From the NCBI RefSeq assembly GCF_002632875.1, contig NZ_NJCX01000012.1, positions 1 through 64,000 of the forward strand: a stretch of 64,000 nt of DNA. The letters are read 5' to 3'. This document shows positions 45,102 through 56,178 of this stretch, piece after piece; positions within the stretch are counted from its first letter, which is position 1, and each line of letters begins with the position of its first letter. This stretch comes from Xenorhabdus kozodoii. Its GTDB lineage: Bacteria; Pseudomonadota; Gammaproteobacteria; Enterobacterales; Enterobacteriaceae. The notes under the pieces are model-generated. The model made no database searches. It had not been told where the DNA came from and worked only from the letters and a program-made list of their open reading frames with translations. A program made the translations under genes and the position numbers.

Positions 45102-47678
45102 TTGAATCAAGTCAATATGAAAGAATCTCCAGCAAAGGATATAGATAGCCATACTCCCATGATGCAGCAGTATCTGCGTCTGAAAGCGCAGCATCCCGAT
45201 ATTCTGCTGCTTTATCGGATGGGAGATTTTTATGAGTTGTTCTTTGATGATGCCAAAAAAGCGGCGAAGTTACTGGATATTTCCCTAACCAAGCGCGGGC
45301 AATCGGCGGGTCAGCCGATTCCAATGGCGGGTGTCCCTTATCACGCCATCGAAAACTATCTGGCAAAACTGGTGCAACTCGGTGAATCGGCGGCAATCTG
45401 CGAACAAGTTGGTGATCCTGCAACCAGTAAAGGCCCTGTTGAGCGCAAAGTTGTGCGTATTGTCACCCCTGGCACTGTAACGGATGAAGCCTTGCTACAT
45501 GAGCGGCAGGATAATCTGCTGGCCGCTATCTGGCATGATAGCCAAGGCTTTGGTTACGCGACGCTGGATATCACTTCTGGCCGTTTCCGCGTGTCTGAAA
45601 TGTCCGATGAAGAGAGTATTGCCGCAGAATTGCAACGTACCCGCCCTGCGGAGCTGCTCTATCCTGAAACCTTCGACCCTATGACGCTGATTGAACGTTG
45701 TCATGGCCTGCGCCGACGCCCAATGTGGGAATTTGAGCTGGATACCGCAAGGCAACAACTGAATTTACAATTTGGCACCCGTGACCTGATTGGCTTTGGT
45801 GTGGAAAAAGCGACACTCGCCCTGCGGGCAGCAGGTTGTTTGTTGCAATATGTCAAAGATACCCAACGCACCGCATTACCCCATATTCGCAGCATGACGA
45901 TGGAACGCCAGCAAGAAACGGTCATCATGGATGCCGCCACCCGCCGTAATCTGGAGCTGACACAAAATTTATCCGGCGGTACTGAGAATACCCTGGCTTC
46001 GGTACTTGACCAGTGTGTCACACCGATGGGCAGTCGCATGTTGAAACGCTGGCTGCATACACCAACCCGCAATCAAGATGTGCTGGAAAACCGTTACCAG
46101 GCCATTTCTGCATTACAGGAAATCGGTTATGAATTGCGGCCCTTTTTGCGCCAAGTCGGCGACCTGGAACGTGTTCTTGGCCGCCTTGCCCTCCGCTCTG
46201 CTCGTCCCCGTGATCTGGCCAAAATGCGCCATGCTTTCCAGCAATTGCCTGATATTCATCAGATCCTGATATCTTCTGATTCTCCCTATATTCAGAGGCT
46301 ACAACAGCGTGTGGGACATTTTGATGCATTGCAGACACTACTGGAGAATGCCATTGTCGAAACGCCACCTGTGCTGGTGCGTGACGGTGGCGTTATTGCC
46401 ACAGGTTATCATACTGAACTGGATGAGTGGCGAGCACTGGCCGATGGCGCCAGTGATTATCTGGATAAGCTGGAGATCCGCGAACGCGAGAAACTTGGCA
46501 TTGATAGCCTAAAAGTGGGCTTTAATGCAGTACATGGTTACTATATTCAAGTCAGCCGTGGGCAAAGCCATTTAGTGCCAATTCATTATGTTCGTCGTCA
46601 AACACTGAAAAATGCGGAACGCTATATCATTCCTGAGTTAAAGGAATATGAGGACAAGGTGCTCACTTCCAAAGGCAAAGCGCTTGCCATTGAAAAGGCC
46701 TTGTACGAAGAGTTATTTGATCTGTTGCTGCCTCATCTGGCCGATTTGCAAACCTGTGCCGAAGCGCTGTCAGAACTTGATGTACTGGCAAACCTTGCCG
46801 AACGTGCTGAAACCTTAAATTACACCCGCCCGATACTGGCGGATAAAGTGGGTATCCAGATCACTGGCGGACGACATCCGGTTGTCGAGCAAGTATTGAG
46901 CGAACCGTTTATTGCTAACCCATTAACGCTCTCGTCACAGCGCCGTTTATTGATCATTACCGGGCCGAATATGGGGGGAAAAAGTACCTATATGCGTCAG
47001 GCAGCGTTGATTACGTTGATGGCTTATATTGGCAGCTTTGTTCCCGCCGAAAAAGCGGTGATTGGTCCGGTCGATCGCATCTTTACCCGTGTTGGTGCGT
47101 CTGATGACTTGGCGTCAGGTCGTTCTACCTTTATGGTGGAAATGACTGAAACTGCCAATATCCTGCATAACGCGACTGAATACAGTTTGGTTTTAATGGA
47201 TGAGATTGGCCGGGGTACATCGACGTATGATGGCTTATCCCTGGCCTGGGCTTGTGCTGAAGGTTTAGCCAATCGAATCAAGGCAATGACCCTGTTTGCG
47301 ACTCACTATTTCGAATTGACAACACTCCCTGAGAAACTGGAAGGTGTCGCCAATATCCATCTTGATGCGGTCGAGCATGGCGATACCATTGCTTTTATGC
47401 ACAGCGTGCAGGATGGGGCTGCAAGCAAGAGTTATGGACTGGCGGTTGCCGCGCTGGCAGGTGTTCCACGTGAGGTGATTAAACGTGCTCGCCAAAAATT
47501 AAAAGAGCTGGAATCACTCTCCAATCATGCGACGGCAGGCCATGTCGATACACCACAATTGACCCTGCTGACAGAAGAAACCTCTCCAGCCGTTGAAGCA
47601 TTGGAAAACCTGAATCCAGATACCCTGACACCTCGTCAAGCATTGGAATGGATTTATCGCCTAAAAGATATGGTTTAA
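45102..47678 (+). CDS. mutS: DNA mismatch repair protein MutS
   Basis: This 858-residue protein recognises mismatches and recruits MutL. It has the mismatch-contact [14 protein letters not shown] motif (Phe and Glu of FYE), the clamp/lever region, Walker [10 protein letters not shown], Walker [17 protein letters not shown] and the helix-turn-helix near [13 protein letters not shown]. Length is close to E. coli (853). The start is uncertain: TTG 45102 has AGGA nine bases ahead, while ATG 45117 (MKESPAKD) has no ribosome site. miaE follows after 18 bases. Confidence 0.97.
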   Translation: MNQVNMKESPAKDIDSHTPMMQQYLRLKAQHPDILLLYRMGDFYELFFDDAKKAAKLLDISLTKRGQSAGQPIPMAGVPYHAIENYLAKLVQLGESAAICEQVGDPATSKGPVERKVVRIVTPGTVTDEALLHERQDNLLAAIWHDSQGFGYATLDITSGRFRVSEMSDEESIAAELQRTRPAELLYPETFDPMTLIERCHGLRRRPMWEFELDTARQQLNLQFGTRDLIGFGVEKATLALRAAGCLLQYVKDTQRTALPHIRSMTMERQQETVIMDAATRRNLELTQNLSGGTENTLASVLDQCVTPMGSRMLKRWLHTPTRNQDVLENRYQAISALQEIGYELRPFLRQVGDLERVLGRLALRSARPRDLAKMRHAFQQLPDIHQILISSDSPYIQRLQQRVGHFDALQTLLENAIVETPPVLVRDGGVIATGYHTELDEWRALADGASDYLDKLEIREREKLGIDSLKVGFNAVHGYYIQVSRGQSHLVPIHYVRRQTLKNAERYIIPELKEYEDKVLTSKGKALAIEKALYEELFDLLLPHLADLQTCAEALSELDVLANLAERAETLNYTRPILADKVGIQITGGRHPVVEQVLSEPFIANPLTLSSQRRLLIITGPNMGGKSTYMRQAALITLMAYIGSFVPAEKAVIGPVDRIFTRVGASDDLASGRSTFMVEMTETANILHNATEYSLVLMDEIGRGTSTYDGLSLAWACAEGLANRIKAMTLFATHYFELTTLPEKLEGVANIHLDAVEHGDTIAFMHSVQDGAASKSYGLAVAALAGVPREVIKRARQKLKELESLSNHATAGHVDTPQLTLLTEETSPAVEALENLNPDTLTPRQALEWIYRLKDMV

Positions 47679-47696
47679 CAAAGATAGGGTTTAACC

Positions 47697-48476
47697 ATGA
47701 ATGGAATGACAATGAAGTTTGATACTAATCTGTTAGCCCCCATTTATCAATTTTTACAGTGCGAAACTCCCGACCAATGGGTCGAAAAGGCTCGGCAACC
47801 TGAGAGTTTGCCAATTTTGTTGCGCGATCATCTGCTATGCGAATTGAAAGCAGCACAAAGTGCGATGTTCTTAATTCGTAAGTATGCCGTTGATCTTGAG
47901 AGTGCCGATACTCTGCTGGCTTGGTTTCAACCCTATGAAGATTTTGCCTACAAAAAAATAGGCGATATTCATTCATTAAAAGGAAAAAACCAGGCCACCA
48001 AGCAAATTATCGCCCGGCCAAAATCACCTTACAGCCAAGATCTCATCGATAAGATGGTGTTATTGATTAAAGAAGAGTTGCACCATTTTTATCAAGTCTT
48101 AGAAATCATGGATGCCAGAGGAATAAGCTATGACAGTATCAGTGCCAGCCGCTATGCTAAATCCCTATTTCAGCATGCCACCCACCATGAACCTTATACC
48201 TTGGTCGATAAGTTGATTATTGGCGCTTATATTGAAGCACGCTCATGCGAACGTTTTGCAAAATTGGCTCCCCATCTGGATGAAGATTTGGGTAAATTTT
48301 ATGTTTCCCTGCTACGTTCAGAAGCTCGCCATTATCAAGATTATTTGACACTGGCGCAGTCAATATCTAAAGAGGATATGACAGAGAGAGTGAATTATTT
48401 CGGCCAGGTTGAAGCGGAACTTATTCAAACTCCCGATCATGATTTTAAATTTCATAGTGGTGTTCCCATTATCTAA
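47697..48476 (+). CDS. miaE: tRNA-(ms2io6A)-hydroxylase MiaE
   Basis: This 259-residue non-heme diiron enzyme hydroxylates the isopentenyl side chain of ms2i6A37 in tRNA. It has the ferritin-like ligand pattern: Glu in LLCELKAAQ, ExxH in KEELHHFYQVLE, Glu in IEARSCERFAKL and ExxH in RSEARHYQDYL. E. coli lacks miaE, Salmonella has it. The position after mutS is unusual compared with Salmonella. ATG 47697, 47706 and 47712 are all possible starts. Confidence 0.93.
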   Translation: MNGMTMKFDTNLLAPIYQFLQCETPDQWVEKARQPESLPILLRDHLLCELKAAQSAMFLIRKYAVDLESADTLLAWFQPYEDFAYKKIGDIHSLKGKNQATKQIIARPKSPYSQDLIDKMVLLIKEELHHFYQVLEIMDARGISYDSISASRYAKSLFQHATHHEPYTLVDKLIIGAYIEARSCERFAKLAPHLDEDLGKFYVSLLRSEARHYQDYLTLAQSISKEDMTERVNYFGQVEAELIQTPDHDFKFHSGVPII

Positions 48477-48531
48477 AATTGATAAATGAAACACCAAATG
48501 GCCATGAAAATATAAATAAGTGAATAAATAA

Positions 48532-48556
48532 AAGGTGGGCTGATTTAGCCCACCTT
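48532..48556. terminator. Hairpin between miaE and rpoS
   Basis: A perfect 10-bp stem (AAGGTGGGCT, 5-base loop, AGCCCACCTT) lies 55 bases after miaE; rpoS converges from the other side 160 bases away. Confidence 0.7.
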
Positions 48557-48718
48557 AAGATTACGACCGAATACACCATTATCTTTTCAATTGTCACTTC
48601 AGTAATTACTCCTACTCTTTCCAACGACCTGATTATCTTTGTTTCTGGAAATTGGTTTATTTTTTCACTACGCCACAATTTGAAATTTCTTAGGTATAAG
48701 TTCATTCGGTATAAAAGA

Positions 48719-49714
48719 TTAAGTGCGGAATAAAGATTCCATATTCAGACCTTGGGAATGCAATATATCCTTCAAGCGACGTAATCCTTCAACTTGGATC
48801 TGTCTTACTCTCTCCCTGGTTAAACCTATTTCTCGCCCAACGTCTTCTAATGTCTCTGCTTCGTATCCAAGCAAACCGAAACGGCGAGCCAAAACCTCGC
48901 GCTGTTTTGCGTTCAGTTCAAACAACCATTTCACGATGCTCTGTTTCATGTCATCATCTTGAATCGTTGTTTCCGGCCCTGAATCATTTTCATCAGATAA
49001 AATATCCAATAATGCTTTATCTGAATCACCACTAATTGGTGTATCGACAGAAGTAATGCGTTCGTTAAGCCGCATCATACGACTTACATCTTCAATGGGT
49101 TTATCCAGTTTCTCCGCAATTTCTTCGACACTGGGTTCATGGTCCAATTTATGTGCCAGTTCTCTTGCCGTACGTAAATAGACATTTAATTCTTTGACGA
49201 TGTGAATAGGCAGACGGATCGTGCGAGTTTGGTTCATAATGGCACGTTCAATTGTTTGACGGATCCACCATGTCGCATAAGTAGAAAAACGAAAACCCCT
49301 TTCAGGATCAAATTTTTCCACTGCACGAATAAGCCCGAGGTTACCTTCTTCAATCAGATCTAGCAGTGCTAATCCACGATTGCTATATCGGCGGGATATT
49401 TTTACAACCAATCGCAAATTGCTTTCAATCATACGTTGGCGTGCAGCAATATCTCCTCGCAATGCTCGTCTGGCAAAAAAAACCTCTTCCTCTGCTGTCA
49501 GCAGAGGCGAGAAACCAATCTCTCCGAGATAAAGTTGTGTTGCGTCAAGAACCCGTTGGTTTACCCCTTGTAACAACTCCAAATCTTCATCAAGATCAGC
49601 TACATCATCCTCATCTTTCAGCAACGCTTCATCAAAGTCATCAGCTTCCGTGCTATTTTCGTCTAAATCCGCATCATCATACAACTCATTAACTTTAAGC
49701 GTACCTTGGCTCAT
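48719..49714 (-). CDS. rpoS: RNA polymerase sigma factor RpoS (sigma-38)
   Basis: The 331-residue stationary-phase sigma factor matches E. coli RpoS (330). Seen are region 1.2 with [18 protein letters not shown], region 2 with the core-binding and -10 helices ([17 protein letters not shown]), region 3, and region 4 helix-turn-helix ending [18 protein letters not shown]. It is 53 bases downstream of nlpD, whose coding region carries the main rpoS promoter in E. coli. In Xenorhabdus and Photorhabdus RpoS matters for host interaction. Confidence 0.98.
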   Translation of the reverse strand: MSQGTLKVNELYDDADLDENSTEADDFDEALLKDEDDVADLDEDLELLQGVNQRVLDATQLYLGEIGFSPLLTAEEEVFFARRALRGDIAARQRMIESNLRLVVKISRRYSNRGLALLDLIEEGNLGLIRAVEKFDPERGFRFSTYATWWIRQTIERAIMNQTRTIRLPIHIVKELNVYLRTARELAHKLDHEPSVEEIAEKLDKPIEDVSRMMRLNERITSVDTPISGDSDKALLDILSDENDSGPETTIQDDDMKQSIVKWLFELNAKQREVLARRFGLLGYEAETLEDVGREIGLTRERVRQIQVEGLRRLKDILHSQGLNMESLFRT

Positions 49715-49767
49715 CAGCTGCTCCTACCCATGATAATGCGGGCAGGAATTAAGATCCCTGCCCCGGT

Positions 49768-50838
49768 TTATCGCTGCGGAAGATAACGCAGCGGGTTTAC
49801 GGATTTTCCCTTATAGCGAATTTCAAAATGCAATCTTACTGAACTTGTTCCGGTGCTACCCATAGTGGCAATTTTTTGCCCCGCCTGGACATCCTGCTGA
49901 TCACGAACCAACATTGTGTCGTTGTGTGCATAGGCACTCAGGTAGTCATCGTTATGTTTTATTATTATTAGATTTCCATAGCCACGTAACACATTTCCGG
50001 CATAAACCACTTTCCCACCAGCGGTTGCAAATACGGGTTGGCCACGACTCCCCGCAATATCAATGCCCTTATTTCCCCCTTGAGAATCAGAGAAGCCCTC
50101 AAGAATTTTTCCTTCTGCCGGCCACCTCCAACTATTAATAGTTTCAATACCATTAATGGTGTTATTTATTCCCGCATCTGCTGCCGTAAATACTTTTGAA
50201 TCTGCATTGTTGTTTTCAGAAATAGTCACCTTTGGCAACATTTTTCCTGAACTCGGTCTATCAATATTTGCAGGATACGCATTAATTTTTTGAAAATCAA
50301 CCTGCTTAATTTTAGATTGAGTACTATTTGATGCTATTAATACACCATTTTTGGAGGTTGCATTACCAATTCTCAGGAGTTGACCAACATTTAAGCTATA
50401 AGGCTCTGAAATATTGTTTCTGAGAGCTAGATCACGAAAATCATCCCCTGTAACCCAGGCTATATAAAACAAGGTATCGCCATGTTTAACCGTATAAGTG
50501 TTCCCGTTGTAGCTTCCCTTGGGGATATTTTCGTAGTTGCGTCTATAGATGATTCGCCCTTGGGACGAAGTGCTATTAGCAGCATCATTCACTAGCTGAC
50601 GGTTTTTAGCAGCATGATTATCTGATACACGATCCTTTGAGATTGAAGGAGGAGAAGATGGCATTGGTGTCGAAATTGATGACGGTTTGGAGAACAATCC
50701 TCCGTTTTTTCCCTTATTGTCGATATTCACTATTGGCGCTGGACGATTGGGTGTATTACTGCAACCTACCAGCATAACGCCCATAACAGTGCTGGCGATT
50801 ATCCACTTTATTTTTTTCACTGGGCTTTCTAGATTCAT
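49768..50838 (-). CDS. nlpD: Lipoprotein NlpD, activator of amidase AmiC
   Basis: The protein has 356 residues from ATG 50838, preceded by the ribosome site GGGGGAA; an ATG 18 codons upstream precedes the signal peptide with unrelated residues. Lipobox LVGC (Cys26). A LysM domain lies at about 114-158 and a C-terminal LytM/M23 domain at about 240-352. The first zinc-binding His of M23 peptidases is replaced (GNKGIDIAG), so the domain is catalytically dead, as in E. coli NlpD, and works by activating AmiC at division. Middle part is diverged and Ser/Asn-rich. Confidence 0.95.
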   Translation of the reverse strand: MNLESPVKKIKWIIASTVMGVMLVGCSNTPNRPAPIVNIDNKGKNGGLFSKPSSISTPMPSSPPSISKDRVSDNHAAKNRQLVNDAANSTSSQGRIIYRRNYENIPKGSYNGNTYTVKHGDTLFYIAWVTGDDFRDLALRNNISEPYSLNVGQLLRIGNATSKNGVLIASNSTQSKIKQVDFQKINAYPANIDRPSSGKMLPKVTISENNNADSKVFTAADAGINNTINGIETINSWRWPAEGKILEGFSDSQGGNKGIDIAGSRGQPVFATAGGKVVYAGNVLRGYGNLIIIKHNDDYLSAYAHNDTMLVRDQQDVQAGQKIATMGSTGTSSVRLHFEIRYKGKSVNPLRYLPQR

Positions 50839-50992
50839 ACTTTTATTCCCCCATATAAGGCAAATATATAAGCGCAAATAACGATGACTCATAAAAAATT
50901 TAGAATTACAAAAGATTTAAAGCGAGACATTTTGCTTAATTTCAGAAAAAATAACAGCTAATTTGCAATTACTTATCAAATAAATTAGCCGA

Positions 50993-51619
50993 TTATGCTA
51001 GCTCGCCTTGAATTAGGGGTACAAAACGGACGGGTTCAATAACGTCGCCATGAAAATCATTCCCATAACGATGTACCACTTTCAATAACTGAGTATTCTC
51101 GCCGACAGGTAAAACCATCACGCCCCCTTCGGCCAGTTGGTGGAGTAACGCCTGCGGAATTTCTGGCGGTGCGGCTGTGACAATTATAGCGTCAAATGGC
51201 CCTTTTGATGGCCATCCATTCCAGCCATCACCGTGGCGGGTTGAGATATTGTGGAGATCGAGTTGCTTCAATCTGCGCTTAGCCTGCCACTGTAATCCCT
51301 TAATCCGTTCCACGGAGAAAACGCGTCTGGCTAAGTGGGCAAGTATTGCTGTCTGATAACCTGAGCCGGTTCCAATTTCCAATACATTGGATTCAGGAGT
51401 TAAATTCAGTAATTCAGTCATGCGAGCAACAATATAAGGTTGGGATATGGTTTGCCCATGACCAATGGGCAGGGCGGTATTTTCATATGCCTTATGTGCA
51501 AGGGCCTCATCAACAAAACATTCTCTAGGTACTTTGGCAATAACCGCCAACAAAGGTTCGTTGTGAATGCCTTGCTGGCGCAATTGTGTCAGCAAATTTT
51601 TCATCGACCGGTTTAACAT
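50993..51619 (-). CDS. pcm: Protein-L-isoaspartate O-methyltransferase
   Basis: The protein has 208 residues from ATG 51619, exactly the E. coli length; the frame has another ATG at 51649 inside surE. It repairs isoaspartyl damage with SAM. It has [17 protein letters not shown], the SAM loop [12 protein letters not shown] and RHGDGWNGW. The first bases overlap the end of surE by 7. Together with surE upstream and nlpD/rpoS downstream this is the conserved stationary-phase survival cluster. Confidence 0.96.
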   Translation of the reverse strand: MLNRSMKNLLTQLRQQGIHNEPLLAVIAKVPRECFVDEALAHKAYENTALPIGHGQTISQPYIVARMTELLNLTPESNVLEIGTGSGYQTAILAHLARRVFSVERIKGLQWQAKRRLKQLDLHNISTRHGDGWNGWPSKGPFDAIIVTAAPPEIPQALLHQLAEGGVMVLPVGENTQLLKVVHRYGNDFHGDVIEPVRFVPLIQGELA

Positions 51620-52377
51620 TCCCCAATATCCCCGACTCTTGCCAACCAATCATTTACCAACTCCTGAGCTTTATAAGCCGTTAAGTCCACCTGTAAGGGA
51701 GTAATAGAGACGAATCCCTCTTCTACCGCAGCAAAATCTGTTTCAGACCCAAAATCACGCTTTTCTCCAGGAGGGCCTATCCAATAGAGCATATTGCCTT
51801 TAGGATCTTCCTGGGCATAGACGTGTTCAGCAGCACTGCGGCTACCGCATCGCGTCACCCGAAACCCCTTAATTTGTTCAATGGGAATATCAGGTACATT
51901 CACATTCAGGATATTGCCCGCTCTCAATGGGGATTTTTGCAGCAAAGTTAATAAACACACAGTGACTTCTGCCGCCGTGTCATAATGTTTGTCGCCATTA
52001 AGTGATACTGCCAGTGCAGGTAATCCTAAGTGGCGCCCTTCCATTGCCGCCGCAACCGTACCAGAGTAAATCACATCATCACCGAGATTAGGGCCACAGT
52101 TGATGCCAGAAACGACAATGTCAGGCCGAGGATGAACCAGTTTATTCACGCCCAAATAGACACAGTCGGTTGGTGTACCTTCCTGAACGGAAATATCACC
52201 ATTTTGTAGTGTGTTGATACGCAAAGGGCGATCCAGTGTTAAAGCATTCGACGCACCACTACGGTTACGGTCAGGTGCAACGACCTGAACAAGATAGTGT
52301 TTCCGCAATGTAGCCGCTAAGGTTTGAATACCGGGTGCGGTGACACCATCATCGTTACTCAGCAATATCCGCAGCAT
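51613..52377 (-). CDS. surE: 5'/3'-nucleotidase SurE
   Basis: This 254-residue protein removes phosphate from nucleoside monophosphates. Metal-binding residues are visible in [12 protein letters not shown] (D9, D10), [10 protein letters not shown] and [14 protein letters not shown]. Overlaps pcm by 7 bases. In E. coli surE overlaps truD, but here a 291-base gap with nested inverted repeats lies between them, so surE may have its own control. Confidence 0.96.
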   Translation of the reverse strand: MLRILLSNDDGVTAPGIQTLAATLRKHYLVQVVAPDRNRSGASNALTLDRPLRINTLQNGDISVQEGTPTDCVYLGVNKLVHPRPDIVVSGINCGPNLGDDVIYSGTVAAAMEGRHLGLPALAVSLNGDKHYDTAAEVTVCLLTLLQKSPLRAGNILNVNVPDIPIEQIKGFRVTRCGSRSAAEHVYAQEDPKGNMLYWIGPPGEKRDFGSETDFAAVEEGFVSITPLQVDLTAYKAQELVNDWLARVGDIGEC

Positions 52378-52552
52378 TGATATATCTCATTGATTTTATT
52401 AATAATAAAATAGGTTAATACTGTAACTTACTCTGTGTGTTGTCCCGTTTATTGGGCGCAACTTATGATTGGACAATATTAAGGCTATCAGAAAATTGAC
52501 CGATCTTAGCATGACGTTGACAGTTTTGTAGAGCGCTTTGCACTCCGGCCTT

Positions 52553-52618
52553 ACACAAGGGAAGCACCAAGATACACAATAGAACCAAGTAAATTACCTA
52601 TCCCTTGTGTATCTTGGT
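52553..52618. promoter_or_regulatory. Mutually exclusive hairpins between truD and surE
   Basis: The segment 52601-52618 can pair in two ways: its TTGTGTATCTTGGT part (52605-52618) is a perfect 14-bp complement of 52566-52579, and TCCCTTGTGT (52601-52610) is a perfect 10-bp complement of 52553-52562. Both pairings use 52605-52610, so only one can form. On the minus-strand transcript this lies ahead of surE and could work as an RNA switch or terminator. Confidence 0.5.
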
Positions 52619-52668
52619 AGACAACCAGTAAACCAGTATAAAAATGTGATGGGATTTGCGGGAAACAA

Positions 52669-53724
52669 TTACTCCGCGATATCCGCAATCTTGTTTTGAT
52701 CTTGGTTGATCAATTCCCTGACAACACTGGTTGCAAAGCTACCGGATGGCAAAGCGAAATGGAGGGTGACGGTTTGGTCATCTTGCCATTCCCAATTCAG
52801 GTTAAGTGGTTTCACCAGTATTGCCCGACGGGTACTCTCAACACGTTCACGTTTAGCCAATCCCCAAAGCGTGTCGTAATCCAATAAACATTGTTGCTCG
52901 AAATCCAGGGCTTGATGCTGTGTTCCCAACGCCTTGTCACCCGCTAAAGGCGCGGTTATCTGTAACTCTCCATCCATCACGCGCTGCTGTAATATCGGCA
53001 ATTCAGATTCATCGGCCACAAACCAGCTACCCCGTCCGGTTAATTGTAGCGCATCGCCATTTTTTACCTTTTGGTGCTCATCTTGAGCGATACGTTGGCT
53101 GGCAACCGCATTAAACATAGCGCTACGACAGGCGGAAAGGTAAAAACTGCGGCGATTACGTTCTTTGACCTGAATTTCATTCGCCGCCCAGCGTTGAGCC
53201 TGAACTAAATTTTGTCCACCCCGTCCGAAACGCTGTTCACCAAAATAATTTGGAACGCCAGTTTGCGCTATCTGCTGCAAGCGTTTTTCCACTGCTTGCC
53301 GATCAGAAATTTCTCTTAATACCAGCGTGAATTCGTTGCCTTTCAATGCACCAATCCGTAGCTTACGTTTCTGGCGGGAAGTGGCCAGCACTTCACAACC
53401 CTCAAGTTGAAATGCCGCTAAATCCGGATCTTGTTTCCCCGGTAGATGCAAGCAAAACCACTGTTCTGTCACGGCATTACGATCTTTCAAACCCGCATAA
53501 CTGACGGAACGAGCCGGTATTTGGGCAAAACGGGCGAGGTGATCCGCGACAAATTGGGTGTTACATCCCGTCTTACGGATATGTACCATTAAGTGTTCGC
53601 CTTCTCCATCAGGAGAAAACCCCAAGTCTTCGCGAACAATAAAATCTTCCGGTGTGGCTTTAACAATACCGGTCGCTTCCGGCCGACCATAAAGCCAATG
53701 TAATTCACTCAATGTCATATTCAT
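52669..53724 (-). CDS. truD: tRNA pseudouridine(13) synthase TruD
   Basis: This 351-residue enzyme makes pseudouridine 13 in tRNA(Glu). Catalytic Asp81 is visible in [14 protein letters not shown]. Other family blocks are [23 protein letters not shown] and a terminal [11 protein letters not shown]. Its ATG overlaps the ispF stop by four bases, so it is coupled to ispF. Conserved order ispD-ispF-truD-surE. Confidence 0.96.
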   Translation of the reverse strand: MNMTLSELHWLYGRPEATGIVKATPEDFIVREDLGFSPDGEGEHLMVHIRKTGCNTQFVADHLARFAQIPARSVSYAGLKDRNAVTEQWFCLHLPGKQDPDLAAFQLEGCEVLATSRQKRKLRIGALKGNEFTLVLREISDRQAVEKRLQQIAQTGVPNYFGEQRFGRGGQNLVQAQRWAANEIQVKERNRRSFYLSACRSAMFNAVASQRIAQDEHQKVKNGDALQLTGRGSWFVADESELPILQQRVMDGELQITAPLAGDKALGTQHQALDFEQQCLLDYDTLWGLAKRERVESTRRAILVKPLNLNWEWQDDQTVTLHFALPSGSFATSVVRELINQDQNKIADIAE

Positions 53725-54194
53725 TCCTTTACCAACAAAGCAACCGCTTCGCAGGCAATACCTTCTTTACGACCGACAAATCCCAGTTTTTCTGTTGTTG
53801 TCGCTTTAACGTTTATATCATCCATATGGCATTCAAGATCTTCCGCCAGATTAACTCGCATCTGGGGAATATGCGGCAACATTTTCGGTGCCTGTGCAAT
53901 GATGGTGATATCCAGGTTCCCTAACCGATAACCCTTTGCGCGAATATGGCGGTAGGCTTCTTTCAGTAGTTCACGACTATCTGCACCTTTAAAGGCGGGA
54001 TCGGTATCGGGAAATAATTTACCAATATCGCCCAATGCGGCTGCCCCCAATAGGGCATCTGTGGCAGCGTGCAAGGCAACATCACCATCTGAATGGGCAA
54101 TTAATCCTTGCTCATAGGGAATGCGAACACCGCCAATAACCAGTGGACCTTCTCCGCCAAATTTATGCACATCAAAACCGTGCCCAATTCTCAT
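53721..54194 (-). CDS. ispF: 2-C-methyl-D-erythritol 2,4-cyclodiphosphate synthase
   Basis: This 157-residue MEP-pathway enzyme cyclises CDP-ME 2-phosphate. Zinc ligands D8, H10 ([10 protein letters not shown]) and H42 are present, with [12 protein letters not shown] and [21 protein letters not shown] in part. Overlaps ispD (upstream) and truD (downstream) by four bases each. Length matches E. coli (159). Confidence 0.97.
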   Translation of the reverse strand: MRIGHGFDVHKFGGEGPLVIGGVRIPYEQGLIAHSDGDVALHAATDALLGAAALGDIGKLFPDTDPAFKGADSRELLKEAYRHIRAKGYRLGNLDITIIAQAPKMLPHIPQMRVNLAEDLECHMDDINVKATTTEKLGFVGRKEGIACEAVALLVKE

Positions 54195-55018
54195 ACGATA
54201 GATTCCTTAGCTTTTCGGGATAGGTAAAATTCGGCCAATGCCAAATCTTCAGGTTGAGTCACCTTGATGTTGTCCGCTCGTCCATTGATAAGTAAGGGAC
54301 GATAACCACAATGCTCAAGCGCCGAAGATTCATCAGTGATACAGGCTTGATCGGCAAGTGCTTTGTTCAGGCAATCACGCAATAGCTGCAAAGGGAATAA
54401 CTGCGGAGTCAAAGCATGCCAAAGTCCGTTGCGATCAACAGTATGGGCTATCAATGGGGGGGGTATTGTCGATGGATCCTCCGCTGATGATGAGACCATC
54501 CGTTTCATGGTATCCCTCACGGGTGAGGCCAAAAGCCCACCACAGATGTCGGGGGATTTTGCGTTGTCATCAACCAGCCGCAGCAAGCTATCGAGATCAT
54601 TGCGGTGAAGACAAGGACGGGCCGCATCATGGACTAAGACCCAGATTGTCCTGTCTGTCGGCAAACCAGCCAAAAAATCTAACCCAGCCAGTACCGAATC
54701 CGCCCTCTCTTCACCGCCAATGACTGTCGTAATTCTTGGATCAGAGGCGATGGGTAATTGTGCAAATTGTGTATCAGCCGGATTCAGCGCAATAATTACG
54801 CGTTGTATACGAGGGTGCCCAAGCAACGCTGCCAAGGTATGTTCAAGGATCGTTTTTCCGGCAATATTGAGATACTGTTTTGGGCAATCTGATTTCATCC
54901 GGCTACCGATACCCGCAGCCGGGATCAAGGCGATAATTTCAGCAGTATCATGATGTTCAACACATGCCTTGTCGGTAAGAGAAACACCAGCAGGAGAATG
55001 AAGTCGTGAATTATTCAT
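54191..55018 (-). CDS. ispD: 2-C-methyl-D-erythritol 4-phosphate cytidylyltransferase, long form
   Basis: The protein has 275 residues, against 236 in E. coli. Core motifs are intact: [19 protein letters not shown] (nucleotide-binding), [32 protein letters not shown] and [17 protein letters not shown]. The extra length is a ~20-residue N-terminal extension and a ~12-residue Ser/Pro insertion after DTMKRM. No ATG start lies closer to the core, so the extension is probably real; no clear ribosome site is seen. It follows ftsB after 33 bases. Confidence 0.93.
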   Translation of the reverse strand: MNNSRLHSPAGVSLTDKACVEHHDTAEIIALIPAAGIGSRMKSDCPKQYLNIAGKTILEHTLAALLGHPRIQRVIIALNPADTQFAQLPIASDPRITTVIGGEERADSVLAGLDFLAGLPTDRTIWVLVHDAARPCLHRNDLDSLLRLVDDNAKSPDICGGLLASPVRDTMKRMVSSSAEDPSTIPPPLIAHTVDRNGLWHALTPQLFPLQLLRDCLNKALADQACITDESSALEHCGYRPLLINGRADNIKVTQPEDLALAEFYLSRKAKESIV

Positions 55019-55051
55019 TTCGATTATTATTACTGTATTGGTGTAAAAAAG

Positions 55052-55345
55052 TTATTGCGCATTATGTTTTGAGGTATCAGGCACCATACGATAAAAAGAT
55101 TCTCCTGGTTTAATCATGCCTAATTCATTACGAGCGCGTTCTTCAATCGCTTCCTGACCCCCTTTCAGATCTTTGATTTCAGCAAATAGCTGGTCGTTAC
55201 GTGCTTTCAGTTTAAGGTTATCGACCTCTTGTTTATCGACTTCGGCCTTAACCCGCACATAATCGTGAATACCATTTTTGCCGAACCACAGCGAATACTG
55301 TAACCACCCCAGCAGAACCAATAATAGTAGCGTTAGTTTGCCCAT
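55052..55345 (-). CDS. ftsB: Cell division protein FtsB
   Basis: The protein has 97 residues from ATG 55345, which follows a strong ribosome site (GGGGGGAG) and gives the family start [20 protein letters not shown] in part. It has one membrane helix (about 3-20), then a coiled coil (about 30-68), and forms the FtsQLB complex of the divisome. The start at 55372 would add nine residues before the membrane helix. ispD follows, the conserved order. Confidence 0.95.
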   Translation of the reverse strand: MGKLTLLLLVLLGWLQYSLWFGKNGIHDYVRVKAEVDKQEVDNLKLKARNDQLFAEIKDLKGGQEAIEERARNELGMIKPGESFYRMVPDTSKHNAQ

Positions 55346-55517
55346 CTCCCCCCCTGAAAACCCGCTAATCATCCCACAACTGAAGGCATGACGCCACTGA
55401 CTCTCACAAAACCATTCATAATCCCCTTTGCAAGCGACTCATGACTCATAACAGGCTTGCCAAAAAACAGGATTGCACGATAGACACAATAGAAATGCAT
55501 TAAGCCAAATGAGTGTA

Positions 55518-55554
55518 GAAACACATTATTCCACTAACAATAATAATGTGTTTC
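55518..55554. terminator. Hairpin after cysC
   Basis: A perfect 13-bp stem (GAAACACATTATT, 11-base loop, AATAATGTGTTTC) lies 25 bases after the cysC stop on the minus strand. It is the likely end of the cysGDNC transcript, though the T-run is weak. Confidence 0.65.
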
Positions 55555-55578
55555 ATGACAGTTTGTTGGGTTTGATAA

Positions 55579-56178
55579 TTAGGTTGGCAGGATATCGGTA
55601 CTTTTCAGGGTAAACAGCAATTTTTCAACCAAAAATCCTACCGGTTGTGAACCATCCAAATGGACTTCTGGCTGTTCGGGAGCTTCATAGGCTGCATCAA
55701 TTCCGGTGAAATGACGCAACTCCCCCGCGCGTGCTTTTTTATATAGCCCCTTCGGATCACGGGCTTCACAGATCGCCAGTGGCGTATCCACATACACTTC
55801 AATGAATCGCCCGGCTTCCATTAATTCACGTATTTTTTGCCGCTCTGCCCTATGGGGAGAAATAAATGCAGTCAAGACAACCAGCCCCGCATCGACCATC
55901 AATTTTGCGACTTCACCGACTCGCCGGATATTTTCCTGCCGATCGATTTCAGAAAAACCCAAATCACCACATAAGCCATGACGCACATTATCGCCATCCA
56001 GTAAGTACGTTTTGATCCCCTGTGCAAATAATGCCTGCTCCAATGCCCCTGCCAACGTCGATTTTCCTGAACCCGATAGTCCTGTGAACCAAATCACCAA
56101 GGCAGGATGCCCATTTGCACTCTCCCGCTGTGCCCTATCCAACGCATGTGAATGCCAGACGATATTCTTCTGAGCCAC
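55579..56178 (-). CDS. cysC: Adenylylsulfate kinase
   Basis: This 199-residue protein phosphorylates APS to PAPS. Walker [10 protein letters not shown] (about 33-41), [20 protein letters not shown] in part, [10 protein letters not shown] and [13 protein letters not shown]. Last gene of cysG-cysD-cysN-cysC, one base from cysN. Length matches E. coli (201). Presumably under CysB control. Confidence 0.96.
   Translation of the reverse strand: MAQKNIVWHSHALDRAQRESANGHPALVIWFTGLSGSGKSTLAGALEQALFAQGIKTYLLDGDNVRHGLCGDLGFSEIDRQENIRRVGEVAKLMVDAGLVVLTAFISPHRAERQKIRELMEAGRFIEVYVDTPLAICEARDPKGLYKKARAGELRHFTGIDAAYEAPEQPEVHLDGSQPVGFLVEKLLFTLKSTDILPT

Noticed and set aside
49768-50838. Loss of the zinc-binding His in NlpD considered as gene decay
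   Set aside because: Degenerate LytM domains are the normal state of NlpD, which activates AmiC rather than cutting the wall itself.
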